Positions 35,305-44,761 are shown, counted from the first letter of the stretch. The stretch: 64,000 nt of DNA from Rhizobium leguminosarum (GCF_001679785.1 NZ_CP016286.1:558001-622000), one strand, 5' to 3'. Program-made: numbers and translations. Notes: generated from the sequence alone by a model not told the origin.

Positions 35305-36775
35305 CCCAGGCATAGCCGAAACGATAGCTGTCGCCGCCGCGCCCATAGACATAGGGCACGTCGATCACCGACGCCTGCGGTGCGGACACGGCGAGATTGG
35401 TCTGCAGCCATTCAGCCATGGCCGGTGGAAGTGCTTCGCTTCCCCCTTTCTGCGGGAGGAGCCACACCAGGAGAAGCGGTCGCCGGCTGGTAAGATCCGG
35501 ATTGAAGCCGGGATAGTCCACGGAGAGGATCGGCACACCGGGAATATCCTGCCTGAGATTGCCGGCAAGCAGGCTGTCGTCCGCAAGGATCGCGGCCGGT
35601 TCGGCTTGTTTGCGCAAGGTTTCCTGCATGCCGGCATAAGGCCTGTTCAGCCGCTCGTAATGACCGGTGAAGCGTGCAGTCGCAACGCTCCCGTAAAGGG
35701 CCGCCGGCACGCCGATCATGATGGCGGCGAGGATGGGTATAAAACGCCGGAACGCTCTGTCTGTCGTGACGCCTGCGGCCTCGATTTTCAGGCAGAAATA
35801 GAGCGGCAGGATGAAGAGCATCGGCACCAGCCAGCGATCCTTGATGCCGGCCGCACCGCCGAAGACGATCAGAAGCAGAATGCCGGCCAAGAAGACGAGC
35901 ATCATCCGCTCGAGAAGCCGCGTCCATTGCGAGCCGGAGCCGAGTGCCGGACGAAGGCTCTTGCCGAAGACGAGCGCGAACACGGTCACGGTCAATGCGG
36001 CAAAGCTGATGGTGGCGAGGGCGAGCGAACTGACGCCCATGGCCACCTGCGTGAGATAGCTCGCATCGCCGCTCGCGGTCATCTTCTCCAGGGTGCGTGC
36101 GGTGGCGAAATCGAGATTGTCCTTCAGCCAGAACAGATGCGGCAGGGTGATGACGAGCGCCACGACAGCTGTCAGCACCAGCCGCCAATCGAAGATCCGT
36201 GGCCGCAGGCGCGCATCCGAAAGCGCGGCGATCAGGGCTGCCGCCGGCAGGATCGCGAAATTATATTTGGAAAGCAGGCCGAAACCGATGCCGATGCCTG
36301 CGATCAGATAGGAGGCAAGGCTCGGCTGCTTCAGGCTGCGGATAAAGCCGTAGAAGAAGATGCTGGCCGAGAAGAACACCGCGACCGTGTGCGTCAGGTC
36401 GCGCTGCATCTCGAAAGCCATCTGCGGGATCGTCAGCAGTCCGAGCGTGGCGATCGCTACCAGCACCTTGTCGCGCAGCACGAGCCGCGCCGTCAGGCCG
36501 TACAGCAGATAGGAGATAAAGAGCAGCAGGTTCTTGACCACAGAAAGGGCGGTCAGAGAGACGCCGGCAAACTGGAAGACCGTGTATTGCAGCCAGTTGT
36601 AGAACGGCGGCTGCGGGCCATAGCCGGCGGCAAGCCATTGCGAGCGGAAGGCCTGTTCGGCCTCGTCGAGATCGAGCGAATGCGAGGTTGCGAGCCGCAC
36701 GCCGACCTGAAGCGCGAAATAGGTGGCCAGCAGGGCGAAGATCCAACCGATGTCACGACGGCTGCTCTCGGTCAT
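35288..36775 (-). CDS. Membrane glycosyltransferase of the ArnT/PMT type (Rgt-like), paralogue A
   Basis: The protein has 495 residues and about 10-12 TM helices, belonging to the GT39/GT83 fold of polyprenyl-phosphate-sugar-dependent transferases. The catalytic-type acidic motif [11 protein letters not shown] is at 33-43, in the first periplasmic loop. [16 protein letters not shown] and RDLTHTVAVFF follow. It shares the same plan as 36777-38276 and 39443-40936. In R. leguminosarum, RgtA/B/C of this type add galacturonic acid to the LPS core from dodecaprenyl-phosphate-GalA, and RgtD to lipid A. Which Rgt this is cannot be told by eye. It starts 1 bp after the previous stop (TAACATG). Confidence 0.85.
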   Translation of the reverse strand: MTESSRRDIGWIFALLATYFALQVGVRLATSHSLDLDEAEQAFRSQWLAAGYGPQPPFYNWLQYTVFQFAGVSLTALSVVKNLLLFISYLLYGLTARLVLRDKVLVAIATLGLLTIPQMAFEMQRDLTHTVAVFFSASIFFYGFIRSLKQPSLASYLIAGIGIGFGLLSKYNFAILPAAALIAALSDARLRPRIFDWRLVLTAVVALVITLPHLFWLKDNLDFATARTLEKMTASGDASYLTQVAMGVSSLALATISFAALTVTVFALVFGKSLRPALGSGSQWTRLLERMMLVFLAGILLLIVFGGAAGIKDRWLVPMLFILPLYFCLKIEAAGVTTDRAFRRFIPILAAIMIGVPAALYGSVATARFTGHYERLNRPYAGMQETLRKQAEPAAILADDSLLAGNLRQDIPGVPILSVDYPGFNPDLTSRRPLLLVWLLPQKGGSEALPPAMAEWLQTNLAVSAPQASVIDVPYVYGRGGDSYRFGYAWVNQPD

Positions 36776-36776
36776 G

Positions 36777-38276
36777 TTATCTGGTCTCCGGCCGAACCCA
36801 GGCGTAGCCGAGCGCGAAATTGTCGCCCTGACGGCCGAAATAATAAGGAAGCGACAGCGAGCCGATCTCCTGCAGCGCGATATCAGCCGCCGTCAGCGCA
36901 GAGGAAAAACGCTCCGGCATGACCGCATCGGCAGCAGTCGCCGTCTTCTTGCCGCGCCAGACGATCAGCACTGGCCCCTTGGCCTCGGCATAGGCCGGAA
37001 TGCCCGGTGTCGGAAAATCCGGGATCACCACCGGCACATCGGGAAATTGCAGCCGCATGTTTCCGCCGATATAGGTGTCGGAAGCGATGACTAGAGCCGG
37101 TTGCACCTGTCGGGTCATCTCGCGCGAAAAACCCGCCATCGGCACATTCGGCCGGCTGTAAGTGCCGATCAGCCCGGCGCCGACGACACGAAAGCCGAGG
37201 GCGATCAGCACGCAGGCCATCAGCACCGGCAACACCGGCCGGAAGCGGCGCAGCCCGGCGGAAAGATCGAGCCCGGCCGCCTGCATTTTCGCCAGGAAAT
37301 AGATCGGCAGCACTAGCAGGAAGGGGTCGAGCCAGCGCTCGCGCACCGTGGTGGAGCCGGTGAACAGCACGATGAGAGCAATGCCGGCGAGACTTGCGAG
37401 CATCATCCGCTCCATCATCCCAGTCCAGCGGTTGCTCGCCGAAAGTGCCCGGACGAAATCCCGGCGGAAGGTGGCGGCGAAGATCACCACCGGCAGCGCC
37501 GCAAAGGCGATGATGGCGACGAAAAAGGCGAGAAGACCTTTGCCGATCCGCACGGCGCCGGCGGGTTCGCTGCCGGCGGCCATCTTGACCAGAGTGTCGG
37601 AGGAGGCGAATGCGAGATTGCCCTGCAGCCAGATCGCGTGCGGCAGGACGATGACGAGCGCAACAGCGACTGCGGCCAGCATGCGCCAATCGAGCGCCCG
37701 GCGGCGCCATTCGGCGTCGGGCAGGATGGCGATCAAGGCGACGACAGGCATCAGCGCGAAGTTATATTTCGAGATCAGCCCGATGCCGGTCGCAAGTCCG
37801 AGCAGCAGGTAGCTCGCCATATCCGGCCGGTCGAGCGTGCGGAAGAAGCCGTAGAGAAACAGCGAGCTGGCAAAGAGCAGCGCCGTCGTGTGGGTCAGAT
37901 CCTGCTGGGCCATGTAGGAGACCTGAGGCAGGGTGATCAGCGCCAACATGCCGACGGCGGCAAGCGCCTCGTCCTTCAGCGCGCGCCGCCCGGCAAGGCC
38001 ATAGAAGAGATAGGACAGGAACAGCAGGATGTTCTTCGGAACGATCAGCGCGCCGATCGACATGCCCGTCACCGAAACGACGGCATATTGCATCCAGTTG
38101 TAGAAGGGCGGCTGCGGGCCGTAGCCCGCCAGCAGATATTGCGAGAAGAAGGATTGCTCCGCCTCGTCTAGCTCCAGCGAATGCGGAAGGACGATGCGCA
38201 GCACGATGTTGAGCACGAAATAGGCTGCAAGCAGCAGGCCCGCGGTTTTGATCGTCCTCGTCGCGCGCTCCAGCAT
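36777..38276 (-). CDS. Membrane glycosyltransferase of the ArnT/PMT type (Rgt-like), paralogue B
   Basis: The protein has 499 residues and the same topology as its neighbour, with [18 protein letters not shown] and [20 protein letters not shown] near the N-terminus. The periplasmic C-terminal region has [20 protein letters not shown], also found in paralogue C. It should act at the periplasmic face using a lipid-linked uronic acid or aminosugar. It lies 12 bp after the GT2 gene and couples to paralogue A through a 1-bp spacing. Confidence 0.85.
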   Translation of the reverse strand: MLERATRTIKTAGLLLAAYFVLNIVLRIVLPHSLELDEAEQSFFSQYLLAGYGPQPPFYNWMQYAVVSVTGMSIGALIVPKNILLFLSYLFYGLAGRRALKDEALAAVGMLALITLPQVSYMAQQDLTHTTALLFASSLFLYGFFRTLDRPDMASYLLLGLATGIGLISKYNFALMPVVALIAILPDAEWRRRALDWRMLAAVAVALVIVLPHAIWLQGNLAFASSDTLVKMAAGSEPAGAVRIGKGLLAFFVAIIAFAALPVVIFAATFRRDFVRALSASNRWTGMMERMMLASLAGIALIVLFTGSTTVRERWLDPFLLVLPIYFLAKMQAAGLDLSAGLRRFRPVLPVLMACVLIALGFRVVGAGLIGTYSRPNVPMAGFSREMTRQVQPALVIASDTYIGGNMRLQFPDVPVVIPDFPTPGIPAYAEAKGPVLIVWRGKKTATAADAVMPERFSSALTAADIALQEIGSLSLPYYFGRQGDNFALGYAWVRPETR

Positions 38277-38288
38277 CGTGCTGCCGGC

Positions 38289-39305
38289 TTAGGCTTGGCT
38301 TTGATCGTCGAAGATCTGCCGAACGATATAATTCGGAGAGGCATCGTCGCGGTAATAGGTGCGCGCGATCATTTCCGCCAGGATGCCGGTGGTGATCATC
38401 TGCACCGACGACAGCAGCAGTACCACGCCGACCATCAGCATCGGTCGCGTACCGATGTCGTTGCCCAGGATGAACTTGTCGAAGCCGAGATAGAGCAGGA
38501 TCAGCATGGCGAGCGCGCCGAGGCCGAGACCCAGCGAACCGAAGAAATGCCCCGGCCGCGCCTTGTAGCGCATGAAGAACATCACCGAAAGCAGATCGAG
38601 GATCACGCGGAAGGTACGCGAAATGCCGTATTTCGAAACGCCGTGCTCGCGGGCATGATGGGTAACGGCCATCTCGCCGATGCGCGAGCTCGGGACGACC
38701 CCGGCGACCCAGGCGGGGATGAAGCGGTGCATCTCGCCCATCAGCTTCACCTGCTTGATGATCGAGGCACGGTAGATCTTCAGGCTGCAGCCGTAATCAT
38801 GCAGCTTGACGCCGGTGATGCGGCCGATCAGGTAGTTGGCGCACCAGGAGGGGATCTTGCGCAGGAACAGGCCGTCCTTGCGGTTCTTGCGCCAGCCGAC
38901 CAAGAGGTCGAGTTCACGCCGTTCCAGCTCGGATACCATCGAAGGAATGTCCTTCGGATCGTTTTGCAAGTCGCCGTCCATCGTCGCGATCAGGCGGCCA
39001 CGGGCGGTATCGATGCCGGCCTGCATGGCGGCTGTCTGGCCGAAGTTGCGCTGCAGTTCGACGATCCTGAGCGCCAGCCCCTCGCGTCCGACATACTGGC
39101 GGGCGTTGACAAGCGTCGCATCCGTGCTGCCGTCATCGACGAGGATCAGCTCCCAGCGATGGGGGTAGCTGACCATCGCAGCCGCGACACGCTCGACAAG
39201 CGGGCCGACGCTTTGCTCTTCGTTGAAAATGGGCACGACCAGCGACAGTTCGAGCGATTGTACCGGATCATTCGTACCGCGAATGGGCTCTACGGTTGTC
39301 TGCAA
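38289..39305 (-). CDS. rgtE: ArnC/DPM1-like polyprenyl-phosphate glycosyltransferase (RgtE-like)
   Basis: The protein has 338 residues. The GT2 domain has LSLVVPIFNEEQSVGPLVER, LILVDDGSTDATL and ATMDGDLQNDPKDIPSM (DXD-type metal site), with two C-terminal TM helices. This is the ArnC/dolichol-phosphate-mannose-synthase design. Placed among three ArnT-like transferases in a rhizobial genome, it matches RgtE, which makes dodecaprenyl-phosphate-galacturonic acid as donor for the Rgt enzymes. The symbol is by context and family, not by alignment. Confidence 0.82.
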   Translation of the reverse strand: MQTTVEPIRGTNDPVQSLELSLVVPIFNEEQSVGPLVERVAAAMVSYPHRWELILVDDGSTDATLVNARQYVGREGLALRIVELQRNFGQTAAMQAGIDTARGRLIATMDGDLQNDPKDIPSMVSELERRELDLLVGWRKNRKDGLFLRKIPSWCANYLIGRITGVKLHDYGCSLKIYRASIIKQVKLMGEMHRFIPAWVAGVVPSSRIGEMAVTHHAREHGVSKYGISRTFRVILDLLSVMFFMRYKARPGHFFGSLGLGLGALAMLILLYLGFDKFILGNDIGTRPMLMVGVVLLLSSVQMITTGILAEMIARTYYRDDASPNYIVRQIFDDQSQA

Positions 39306-39442
39306 CTTTCATCTCCAAAAGGCCGGACGGCCGAGCAATTTTTAATGCCGCCGCCGCACTTGCGGAAGGCTACTACATGAAGTGTCCGCCGGTTGCCAGC
39401 GGGCAATGCCGGTTTCCCGCAATCGGCGGATCTTCCGGGGCG

Positions 39443-40936
39443 CTATTTCGCGCCGCCTTCCACCCAGGAGTAGCCAATGGAGAAGCTGCGTTTGCCGTCA
39501 CCGAAGAGATAGGGCAGCGTCAGCGTCTTCAACTCTTGCAGGTGAATGCCCGATCTCACGAGGTCATTGGCAAAACCGGGGGAAATTGTCGGATCATCTG
39601 CGGTCTCGCCGCGCCAGATAACCAGCACCGGCCCCTTTGCGTCAGCATATTCGGGAACCCCGGATCCGGGGAAGAACGGGATCACCACGGGAACGTCGGG
39701 AAATCTCAGGCGCATGTTGCCGGCAACGAACTTGGTTCCCGCCACGATGAGAACCGGCTTGCGGGTCGCGGTCAATTCAGCCACGTAGCCGGAAAAGGGT
39801 ACATTCGTTCTCGTGTAAGTGCCGATATATTGAATGCCGACGATCCGGAAGAGAAGGATCGACAGGATGACGACCATGAAGACCGGCACCACGGGCCGGA
39901 AGCGCGCAAGGCCGGCGGACAGATCGAGGTCTGCGGTTTCCAGTTTCAGGAACAGATAGATCAGCAGGACGAGCAGGCAGGGGTCGAGCCAGCGCTCGTG
40001 GATATCGCTCGCACCGGCGAAGAGGACGATGCCGACGAAGGCGAGCAGGCTGATGACCATCATCCGCTCGATCACCCGGATCATCGGGCTGGTAGCGGAG
40101 AGCGCGCGAAAAAAGTCGCGCCGGAAGGCGGCAGCGATGAGAACGATCGGCAGTGCGACGAAGCCGAGGACGGCGATCACGAGAGACAGCAGCCCTTGCC
40201 CGATGCGGGGCAGGCCAGCGGGGGCCAAGTCTTCGGCGGTCATCCGCTCCAGCGTCGGCGCAGAGGCGCTGGCGAGATTGTCAGGCAGCCAGAGCGCATG
40301 CGGCAGCACGATCAGAATGGCGAGCACGGCCGCCGGCAGCAAACGCCAGTCGATAAGACGGCTGCGCCATTCCCGCTCTGGCAGCACGGCGATGAGAGCG
40401 GCAAATGGCAGGATGGCGAAATTATACTTCGAGATGAGCCCGATGCCGGTGGCTATGCCGATGATCAGATAGCTCCAGATCGACGGCTTGCGCAGCGTGC
40501 GGAAAAAACCGAAGAGGAAGAGCGAGGTCGCAAACAGCAGGGCAACCGTATGGGTCAGTTCGCGTTGCGCCATCAGGCCGACCTGCGGCAGGGTAATCAG
40601 GCTCAGCATGGCGACGGCTGCGAGCGAACGGTTCTTCAGCACCTCGCGGGCAGCAAGCCCGTAGAAGAGATAGCAGCCGAAGAGAATGATGTTCTTCGGC
40701 ACCGAGAGCACCCACATCGATATGCCGGTCACCGAGACGATGGCATATTGGATCCAGTTGTAGAACGGCGGCTGCGGACCGTAGCCGGCAAGCAGGTATT
40801 GCGAGTAGAAGGATTGCTCCGCCTCGTCGAGATCGAGCGTATGAGGCAATGCGATGCGGAGCGCGATGTTCAGCAGGAAATAGACTGCCAGAAACAGGCT
40901 TGCGCTCGTAATGCTTCTGGTAATGCGTTTCAACAT
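39443..40936 (-). CDS. Membrane glycosyltransferase of the ArnT/PMT type (Rgt-like), paralogue C
   Basis: The protein has 497 residues, with [20 protein letters not shown] near residue 31 and [20 protein letters not shown] after it. It is the first gene of the four-gene minus-strand run (C, GT2, B, A) and is closest in wording to paralogue B. It probably transfers a polyprenyl-phosphate-linked sugar to LPS core or lipid A. A 137-bp gap separates it from the GT2 gene, so an internal promoter is possible. Confidence 0.85.
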   Translation of the reverse strand: MLKRITRSITSASLFLAVYFLLNIALRIALPHTLDLDEAEQSFYSQYLLAGYGPQPPFYNWIQYAIVSVTGISMWVLSVPKNIILFGCYLFYGLAAREVLKNRSLAAVAMLSLITLPQVGLMAQRELTHTVALLFATSLFLFGFFRTLRKPSIWSYLIIGIATGIGLISKYNFAILPFAALIAVLPEREWRSRLIDWRLLPAAVLAILIVLPHALWLPDNLASASAPTLERMTAEDLAPAGLPRIGQGLLSLVIAVLGFVALPIVLIAAAFRRDFFRALSATSPMIRVIERMMVISLLAFVGIVLFAGASDIHERWLDPCLLVLLIYLFLKLETADLDLSAGLARFRPVVPVFMVVILSILLFRIVGIQYIGTYTRTNVPFSGYVAELTATRKPVLIVAGTKFVAGNMRLRFPDVPVVIPFFPGSGVPEYADAKGPVLVIWRGETADDPTISPGFANDLVRSGIHLQELKTLTLPYLFGDGKRSFSIGYSWVEGGAK

Positions 40937-41120
40937 CGATCTCCAAGTCAGGCCGGCAAGGCGTTGTTATTTTTCGGTCGTCCGCGGGGATCGTCGGCCT
41001 TAAGGCGATCTCGCCGCCGTTGCCGGCAACTCCGCCGTTGTGCGCAACCTTCATTTCTCCTAAAACGCCTGGCGACGGAACCGAGGCCTATGCCGACGCC
41101 AAGCGAGGAATGCCTACTAC

Positions 41121-42083
41121 ATGAAGAGTTCGATCGTTGAAAGCCGGCAGTCCTGGTTTATGCGCAATCGCATGACCGTTCTGACGGTCGTCATTGTCGC
41201 AGCCTATGGCCTCTTCATCCAATGGTTCTGGGGCTGGCCCGTCATCATCAGCCAATGGGCCGATGTCGGCGCGGGTCCCGTGATCGCTGCGCTCGTACTG
41301 CTGACGAGCACCTATTTCCTGCGCACCTGGCGCATCTATGATTATTTTCCGAAGGAAACGGCCGGCCGGTTTGCGACCCTCTTCCGCGTCACGCAGATCC
41401 ATAATCTGCTGAACATCATGCTGCCTTTCCGAACCGGCGAAACCAGCTTTCCGCTGTTGATGCGCACCGAATTCGGCATTCAGCTGACGCGCGGAACCTC
41501 GGCGCTGTTCGTCATGCGGCTGCTCGACCTGCACGCGCTTCTGGCCGCCGCCGGCATCGGCTTTGCAGTCGCTTCAGCCGATGCCGCTGTTGCCTGGTCG
41601 CTCTGGACTGTCTTCCTGCTGCTGCCGGTCGCGGCCTTCGCCGCCCGCAAGCCGCTGCTGCGCCTAGCCGCCAGACTGCTGCCGAACAAGGCGCAGAAAT
41701 TCGTCGCCGAGATCGAAAACGGCTTGCCGCTCGATGCCGTCGCCTTTGCGCGTGCTTGGGCGATGACCATCGTCAACTGGCTGGTGAAGGTGATGGTGCT
41801 CGCATGGGCGCTCGGCCTGATGGGCGTGCTGCCGATGGCGGCAAGCTTCGGCGGCGCGCTCGGCGGCGAGCTCTCCTCCGTGCTACCGATGCATGCGCCA
41901 GGCGGCGTCGGCACCTATCCGGCCGGCATTACCGCCGGCGCCATCGCCTTGGGCGCCTCCAGCGAGCGGCTGGCCCTTGCCGCGCTGGCGCAGGCGAGCG
42001 TCAATGCCCATTTGCTGATCATTGTCTCGGCGCTGACGGGAACTGCGATCTCACTACCGCTCGGACGTCGTGGCAAGCTCTGA
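41121..42083 (+). CDS. Flippase-like integral membrane protein (lysylphosphatidylglycerol-synthase TM / UPF0104 family)
   Basis: The protein has 320 residues and about eight hydrophobic helices. The family motifs IHNLLNIMLPFRTGE (near 95-109) and MHAPGGVGTYPAGIT (near 257-271) are visible, the latter being the conserved PGGxG-x-E/P loop of the LPG synthetase transmembrane domain family. It diverges from the Rgt-like operon. It is plausible that it moves or supplies the lipid-linked sugar donor, but this is inference. The last 30 bp overlap the convergent sigma-factor gene. Confidence 0.78.
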   Translation: MKSSIVESRQSWFMRNRMTVLTVVIVAAYGLFIQWFWGWPVIISQWADVGAGPVIAALVLLTSTYFLRTWRIYDYFPKETAGRFATLFRVTQIHNLLNIMLPFRTGETSFPLLMRTEFGIQLTRGTSALFVMRLLDLHALLAAAGIGFAVASADAAVAWSLWTVFLLLPVAAFAARKPLLRLAARLLPNKAQKFVAEIENGLPLDAVAFARAWAMTIVNWLVKVMVLAWALGLMGVLPMAASFGGALGGELSSVLPMHAPGGVGTYPAGITAGAIALGASSERLALAALAQASVNAHLLIIVSALTGTAISLPLGRRGKL

Positions 42084-43292
42084 AATCCGCTTTCTCAGAA
42101 ACGCCTGCTCCGGCTCCTGCCGGCAGAGCGACAGCGCCGTTTGATAGGCCGCGATTGCCTCTTGCCTCCGGCCGAGACGGCGCAGGAAATCGGCGCGCGC
42201 CGAATGGACGAGGTGATAGGCCTGCAGCTCCCGGCGTCCCAGAATGCTATCGATCAGGTCCAGCCCCTTCGCTGGCCCTTCGGCCATCGCAATCGCCACG
42301 GCGCGGTTGAGCTCGACGATTGGAGAGGGCTGCGCCGCCAGCAGCAGATCGTAATAGAAGGCGATCCGCCGCCAGTCGGTCTCTTCGGCAGCCGGCGCCC
42401 TGGCATGCTCGGCGGCGATCGCCGCCTGCAGCGTATAGGTGCCGATCTCTCCCGCTTCCATCGCCGCGGCGAGCAGCGCCAGGCCTTCCGTAATCTTCGC
42501 ATGATCCCAGAGCGAGCGGTCCTGATCGGCAAGCAGCACCAGCGATCCGTCTCCGACGCGGCGGGCGGTACGGCGGGAATCCTGCAGCAGCATCAAGGCC
42601 AGCAGGCCGGAGACGTCGGGATGCGGCAGCAGCGCCAGAAGCAGTCGCGCCAGACGGATCGCTTCTGCGGTCAGGTCGGCGCGGACCACCTCCTCGCCCG
42701 AAGAGGCCGAATAGCCCTCGTTGAAGACGAGGTAGATGACGTGCAGCACCCGGTCGAGTCGCGGCGGCAGCGCCTCGCGGCCCGGCACCTCGTAGGGGAT
42801 CTTCGCGGCCCGGATCCTGCCTTTGGCGCGCACGATCCGCTGGGCCACCGTCGGCGCCGGAATGAGGAAGGCATGGGCGATCTCTTCGGTGGTCAGCCCG
42901 CAGATTTCCCTCAGCGCCATCGCCATCTGCGCATCGGCCGGGATGAGCGGATGGCAGCAGGTGAAGATCAGCCGCAGCATGTCGTCCTCGATCGGTTCCA
43001 TGTCGCCGATCTCCGTTGCATCGGGCGTGTAGAGGCTGTCTTCGATATGATGCTGCGAAGCATCGAAACGCGCCCGCCGTCGGATCGTGTCGATCGCCTT
43101 GAAACGCCCCGTCGAAACGAGCCAGGCGAAGGGATTGCCGGGAATACCGTCCGTCGGCCATGTCCGGGCGGCGGCGGTAAAGGCGTCGTGAAGCGCCTCC
43201 TCCGCCCGGTCGAAATCGCCGAGCAGACGGATCAGCGTCGCCAGCACCCGGCGCGACTGAGTTCGGTAGATTTCTTCGATGACGCTTTCCAA
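42054..43292 (-). CDS. ECF42-type RNA polymerase sigma factor with C-terminal extension
   Basis: The protein has 412 residues, much longer than standard ECF sigma factors. Region 2 is RVLATLIRLLGDFDRAEEAL, FTAAARTWPTDGIPGNPFAWL and AIDTIRRRAR; region 4 is MALREICGLTTEEIAHAFLI and PAPTVAQRIVRAKGRIR. The about 230-residue C-terminal extension contains the ECF42 hallmark VIYLVFNEGYSASSG and a TPR-like end (DFLRRLGRRQEAIAAYQTAL). ECF42 sigma factors lie beside DGPF/YCII genes, as here with three, and have no anti-sigma factor. It is last in the operon, 9 bp after the first DGPF gene. Confidence 0.93.
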   Translation of the reverse strand: MESVIEEIYRTQSRRVLATLIRLLGDFDRAEEALHDAFTAAARTWPTDGIPGNPFAWLVSTGRFKAIDTIRRRARFDASQHHIEDSLYTPDATEIGDMEPIEDDMLRLIFTCCHPLIPADAQMAMALREICGLTTEEIAHAFLIPAPTVAQRIVRAKGRIRAAKIPYEVPGREALPPRLDRVLHVIYLVFNEGYSASSGEEVVRADLTAEAIRLARLLLALLPHPDVSGLLALMLLQDSRRTARRVGDGSLVLLADQDRSLWDHAKITEGLALLAAAMEAGEIGTYTLQAAIAAEHARAPAAEETDWRRIAFYYDLLLAAQPSPIVELNRAVAIAMAEGPAKGLDLIDSILGRRELQAYHLVHSARADFLRRLGRRQEAIAAYQTALSLCRQEPEQAFLRKRISELATTSER

Positions 43293-43301
43293 TCAGGCAC
43301 C

Positions 43302-43661
43302 TCAGTCTGGCAGGGTCAGCGTCCGCACGGGCCTCAGTTCGACCGCGCCGTAACGGGCCGACGGGATTCGCCCGGCGATCTCTTTTGCCTTGACCATGTC
43401 GGGCGCCTCGATGACGTAGAAGCCGGCCAGATGCTCCTTCGTTTCGACATAGGGACCGTCCGTGGCGGAGAGCGTGTTGTTGCGAACGCGCAGCACGGTC
43501 GCCGTGTCAGGCATCTCCAAGGCATCGGAGTGGATCATGATGCCTTCGCGGCTCAGCTCCTCATCGAAAGCGAAATGCGCTTTGATAAGTTCGGCGGTTT
43601 CATCAGGCGTCAGCGTTCCGTCCGTGTCGGTGCTGTTATAAATCAGGCAGATGTAGCGCAT
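43302..43661 (-). CDS. YCII/DGPF-domain protein 1
   Basis: The protein has 119 residues. It starts MRYICLIYNSTDTDGTL and has LSATDGPYVETKEHLAGFYV, a DGPY variant of the DGPF signature, then ARYGAVELRPV. YCII-like proteins form small ferredoxin-like dimers of unknown chemistry (some are lactone or chloro-compound enzymes). It lies in the ECF42 operon between protein 2 (2 bp away) and the sigma factor. Confidence 0.9.
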   Translation of the reverse strand: MRYICLIYNSTDTDGTLTPDETAELIKAHFAFDEELSREGIMIHSDALEMPDTATVLRVRNNTLSATDGPYVETKEHLAGFYVIEAPDMVKAKEIAGRIPSARYGAVELRPVRTLTLPD

Positions 43662-43663
43662 CG

Positions 43664-44023
43664 CTATTTCCCATCCTCAATGGAGTAAGTCGGGCGCACT
43701 TCGATCGAGCAATATTTGAGGATCGGAAAACTCGACACGATCGTCTTCGCCTCCTCGATAGTCTCGGCTTCGATCAGCAAAAAACCGCCGAGGTGCTCTT
43801 TGATTTCGGCAAATGGGCCATCGGTCGCAAAGGCTTCGCCATTGCGCAGGCGGACCGTGATCGCCGTTGACGGTTCATGCAAGGCGAGCGCCACCAGCAG
43901 ATGACCGCTCTCGCGCCAGCGATTGTCGCTGGTGATGCACTCCTGTGTGAGCGCATCCCATTCGGTCTGAGGGACCAGCTTGCTTTTTTCCGTGTCGAAC
44001 CAGATCTGGCATAGAAATTTCAT
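43664..44023 (-). CDS. YCII/DGPF-domain protein 2
   Basis: The protein has 119 residues from ATG 44023 (MKFLCQIWFDTEKSKLVPQT), which is preceded by AGGAGAGACCA. The signature is FATDGPFAEIKEHLGGFLLI and the end is KYCSIEVRP. An upstream extension of 28 codons is not conserved and overlaps protein 3. It is the middle gene of the DGPF trio. Confidence 0.9.
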   Translation of the reverse strand: MKFLCQIWFDTEKSKLVPQTEWDALTQECITSDNRWRESGHLLVALALHEPSTAITVRLRNGEAFATDGPFAEIKEHLGGFLLIEAETIEEAKTIVSSFPILKYCSIEVRPTYSIEDGK

Positions 44024-44033
44024 TGGTCTCTCC

Positions 44034-44390
44034 TCATTTAGCTCCGAATTCGTGGATTGGCCGCACCTCGATCGCGCCGAGCCTGGCGAGTGGGATACCC
44101 GCGGCAATGCGGATCGCTTCGTTGAGATCCTTGGCCTCGATCAGGATGAAGCCGCCGAGCGCCTCCTTCGTCTCGGCGAAGGGACCGTCCGTCACCGACA
44201 TCTCGCCATTGCGCACCCGTACGGTCACCGCCGATTTTGGCGGCTGCAACGCCTGGGCGACGATCATATGCCCGCTTTCGACGAGGTCCTCGTCATAGTT
44301 CAAGGAATTAGTGTCGAGTTCGGTCTTCTCCTCTTGCGTCATGGCGTCGAGTACCCCGCCATCGAACCAGACCTGACAGAGATATTTCAT
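44034..44390 (-). CDS. YCII/DGPF-domain protein 3 (first gene of the ECF42 operon)
   Basis: The protein has 118 residues from ATG 44390 (MKYLCQVWFDGGVLDAMTQE). The signature is SVTDGPFAETKEALGGFILI and the end is LGAIEVRPIHE. It is closest to protein 2. An ECF42-like promoter (TGTCGA-17-CGTC on the minus strand, 44452 to 44426) ends about 35 bp upstream. The trio and sigma factor are therefore likely autoregulated. Confidence 0.9.
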   Translation of the reverse strand: MKYLCQVWFDGGVLDAMTQEEKTELDTNSLNYDEDLVESGHMIVAQALQPPKSAVTVRVRNGEMSVTDGPFAETKEALGGFILIEAKDLNEAIRIAAGIPLARLGAIEVRPIHEFGAK

Positions 44391-44425
44391 CGCGGCAGCC
44401 TCCTCGCCCTGTTCCCATAAACATG

Positions 44426-44452
44426 GACGAACGACCTGCATGCATTTCGACA
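44426..44452 (-). promoter_or_regulatory. ECF42-like promoter for the DGPF-sigma operon
   Basis: On the minus strand TGTCGA (44452-44447) is followed after exactly 17 bp by CGTC (44429-44426). The published ECF42 promoter, as I recall it from Streptomyces work, has TGTCGA at -35 and CG[A/T]C at -10. The start codon of DGPF protein 3 lies 36 bp downstream. Confidence 0.6.
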
Positions 44453-44481
44453 GCGCCGCGAAAAAAATTGTGCGGACGAGG

Positions 44482-44508
44482 TGTCGAAATAGCAAGGCAG
44501 CACTCGAC
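44482..44508 (+). promoter_or_regulatory. ECF42-like promoter for the small membrane protein
   Basis: TGTCGA at 44482-44487 is followed after exactly 17 bp by CGAC at 44505-44508, the same architecture as the minus-strand promoter 30 bp away. The ATG of the 72-residue membrane protein lies 35 bp downstream, a fitting distance. Confidence 0.55.
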
Positions 44509-44542
44509 AAGGCTTCATCGAAACCTGTCGAGGAGAATGGAA

Positions 44543-44761
44543 ATGAGCATTCTTGAAATCGCTCTGGCAAGCCAGATCTGGGCACGTCGCCACGAGAAGC
44601 GTCAGCTGGTAGTACCCGACGATGCCGATGTGCTGAAGGTTCTCCTGCGCATCGCTTTCGTCGTGATGGCCTTCACGCTGCTGATATCAGGGCTGAATCT
44701 TGCCGCCGGTAGGCCGCAGATGCTGGCCGCGGGCTCGGCGCCTGTCGTGACGGGCAGATGA
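44543..44761 (+). CDS. Small single-pass membrane protein, probable ECF42 regulon member
   Basis: The protein has 72 residues. ATG 44543 has GAGGAG about 7-12 nt upstream; the ATG two codons earlier is too close to it. One clear TM helix runs about 32-54 (LLRIAFVVMAFTLLISGLNL), with a charged N-terminal part (WARRHEKRQLVVPDDADV). I do not recognise a family. Its divergent placement against the DGPF-ECF42 operon and the matching promoter suggest it is switched on by that sigma factor. It converges with amn, 9 bp away. Confidence 0.65.
   Translation: MSILEIALASQIWARRHEKRQLVVPDDADVLKVLLRIAFVVMAFTLLISGLNLAAGRPQMLAAGSAPVVTGR

Noticed and set aside
35282..41140. Long plus-strand frames opposite the Rgt-like transferases
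   Set aside because: They mirror the membrane-protein codons of the real genes and repeat in the same way in each paralogue, as expected for shadows.
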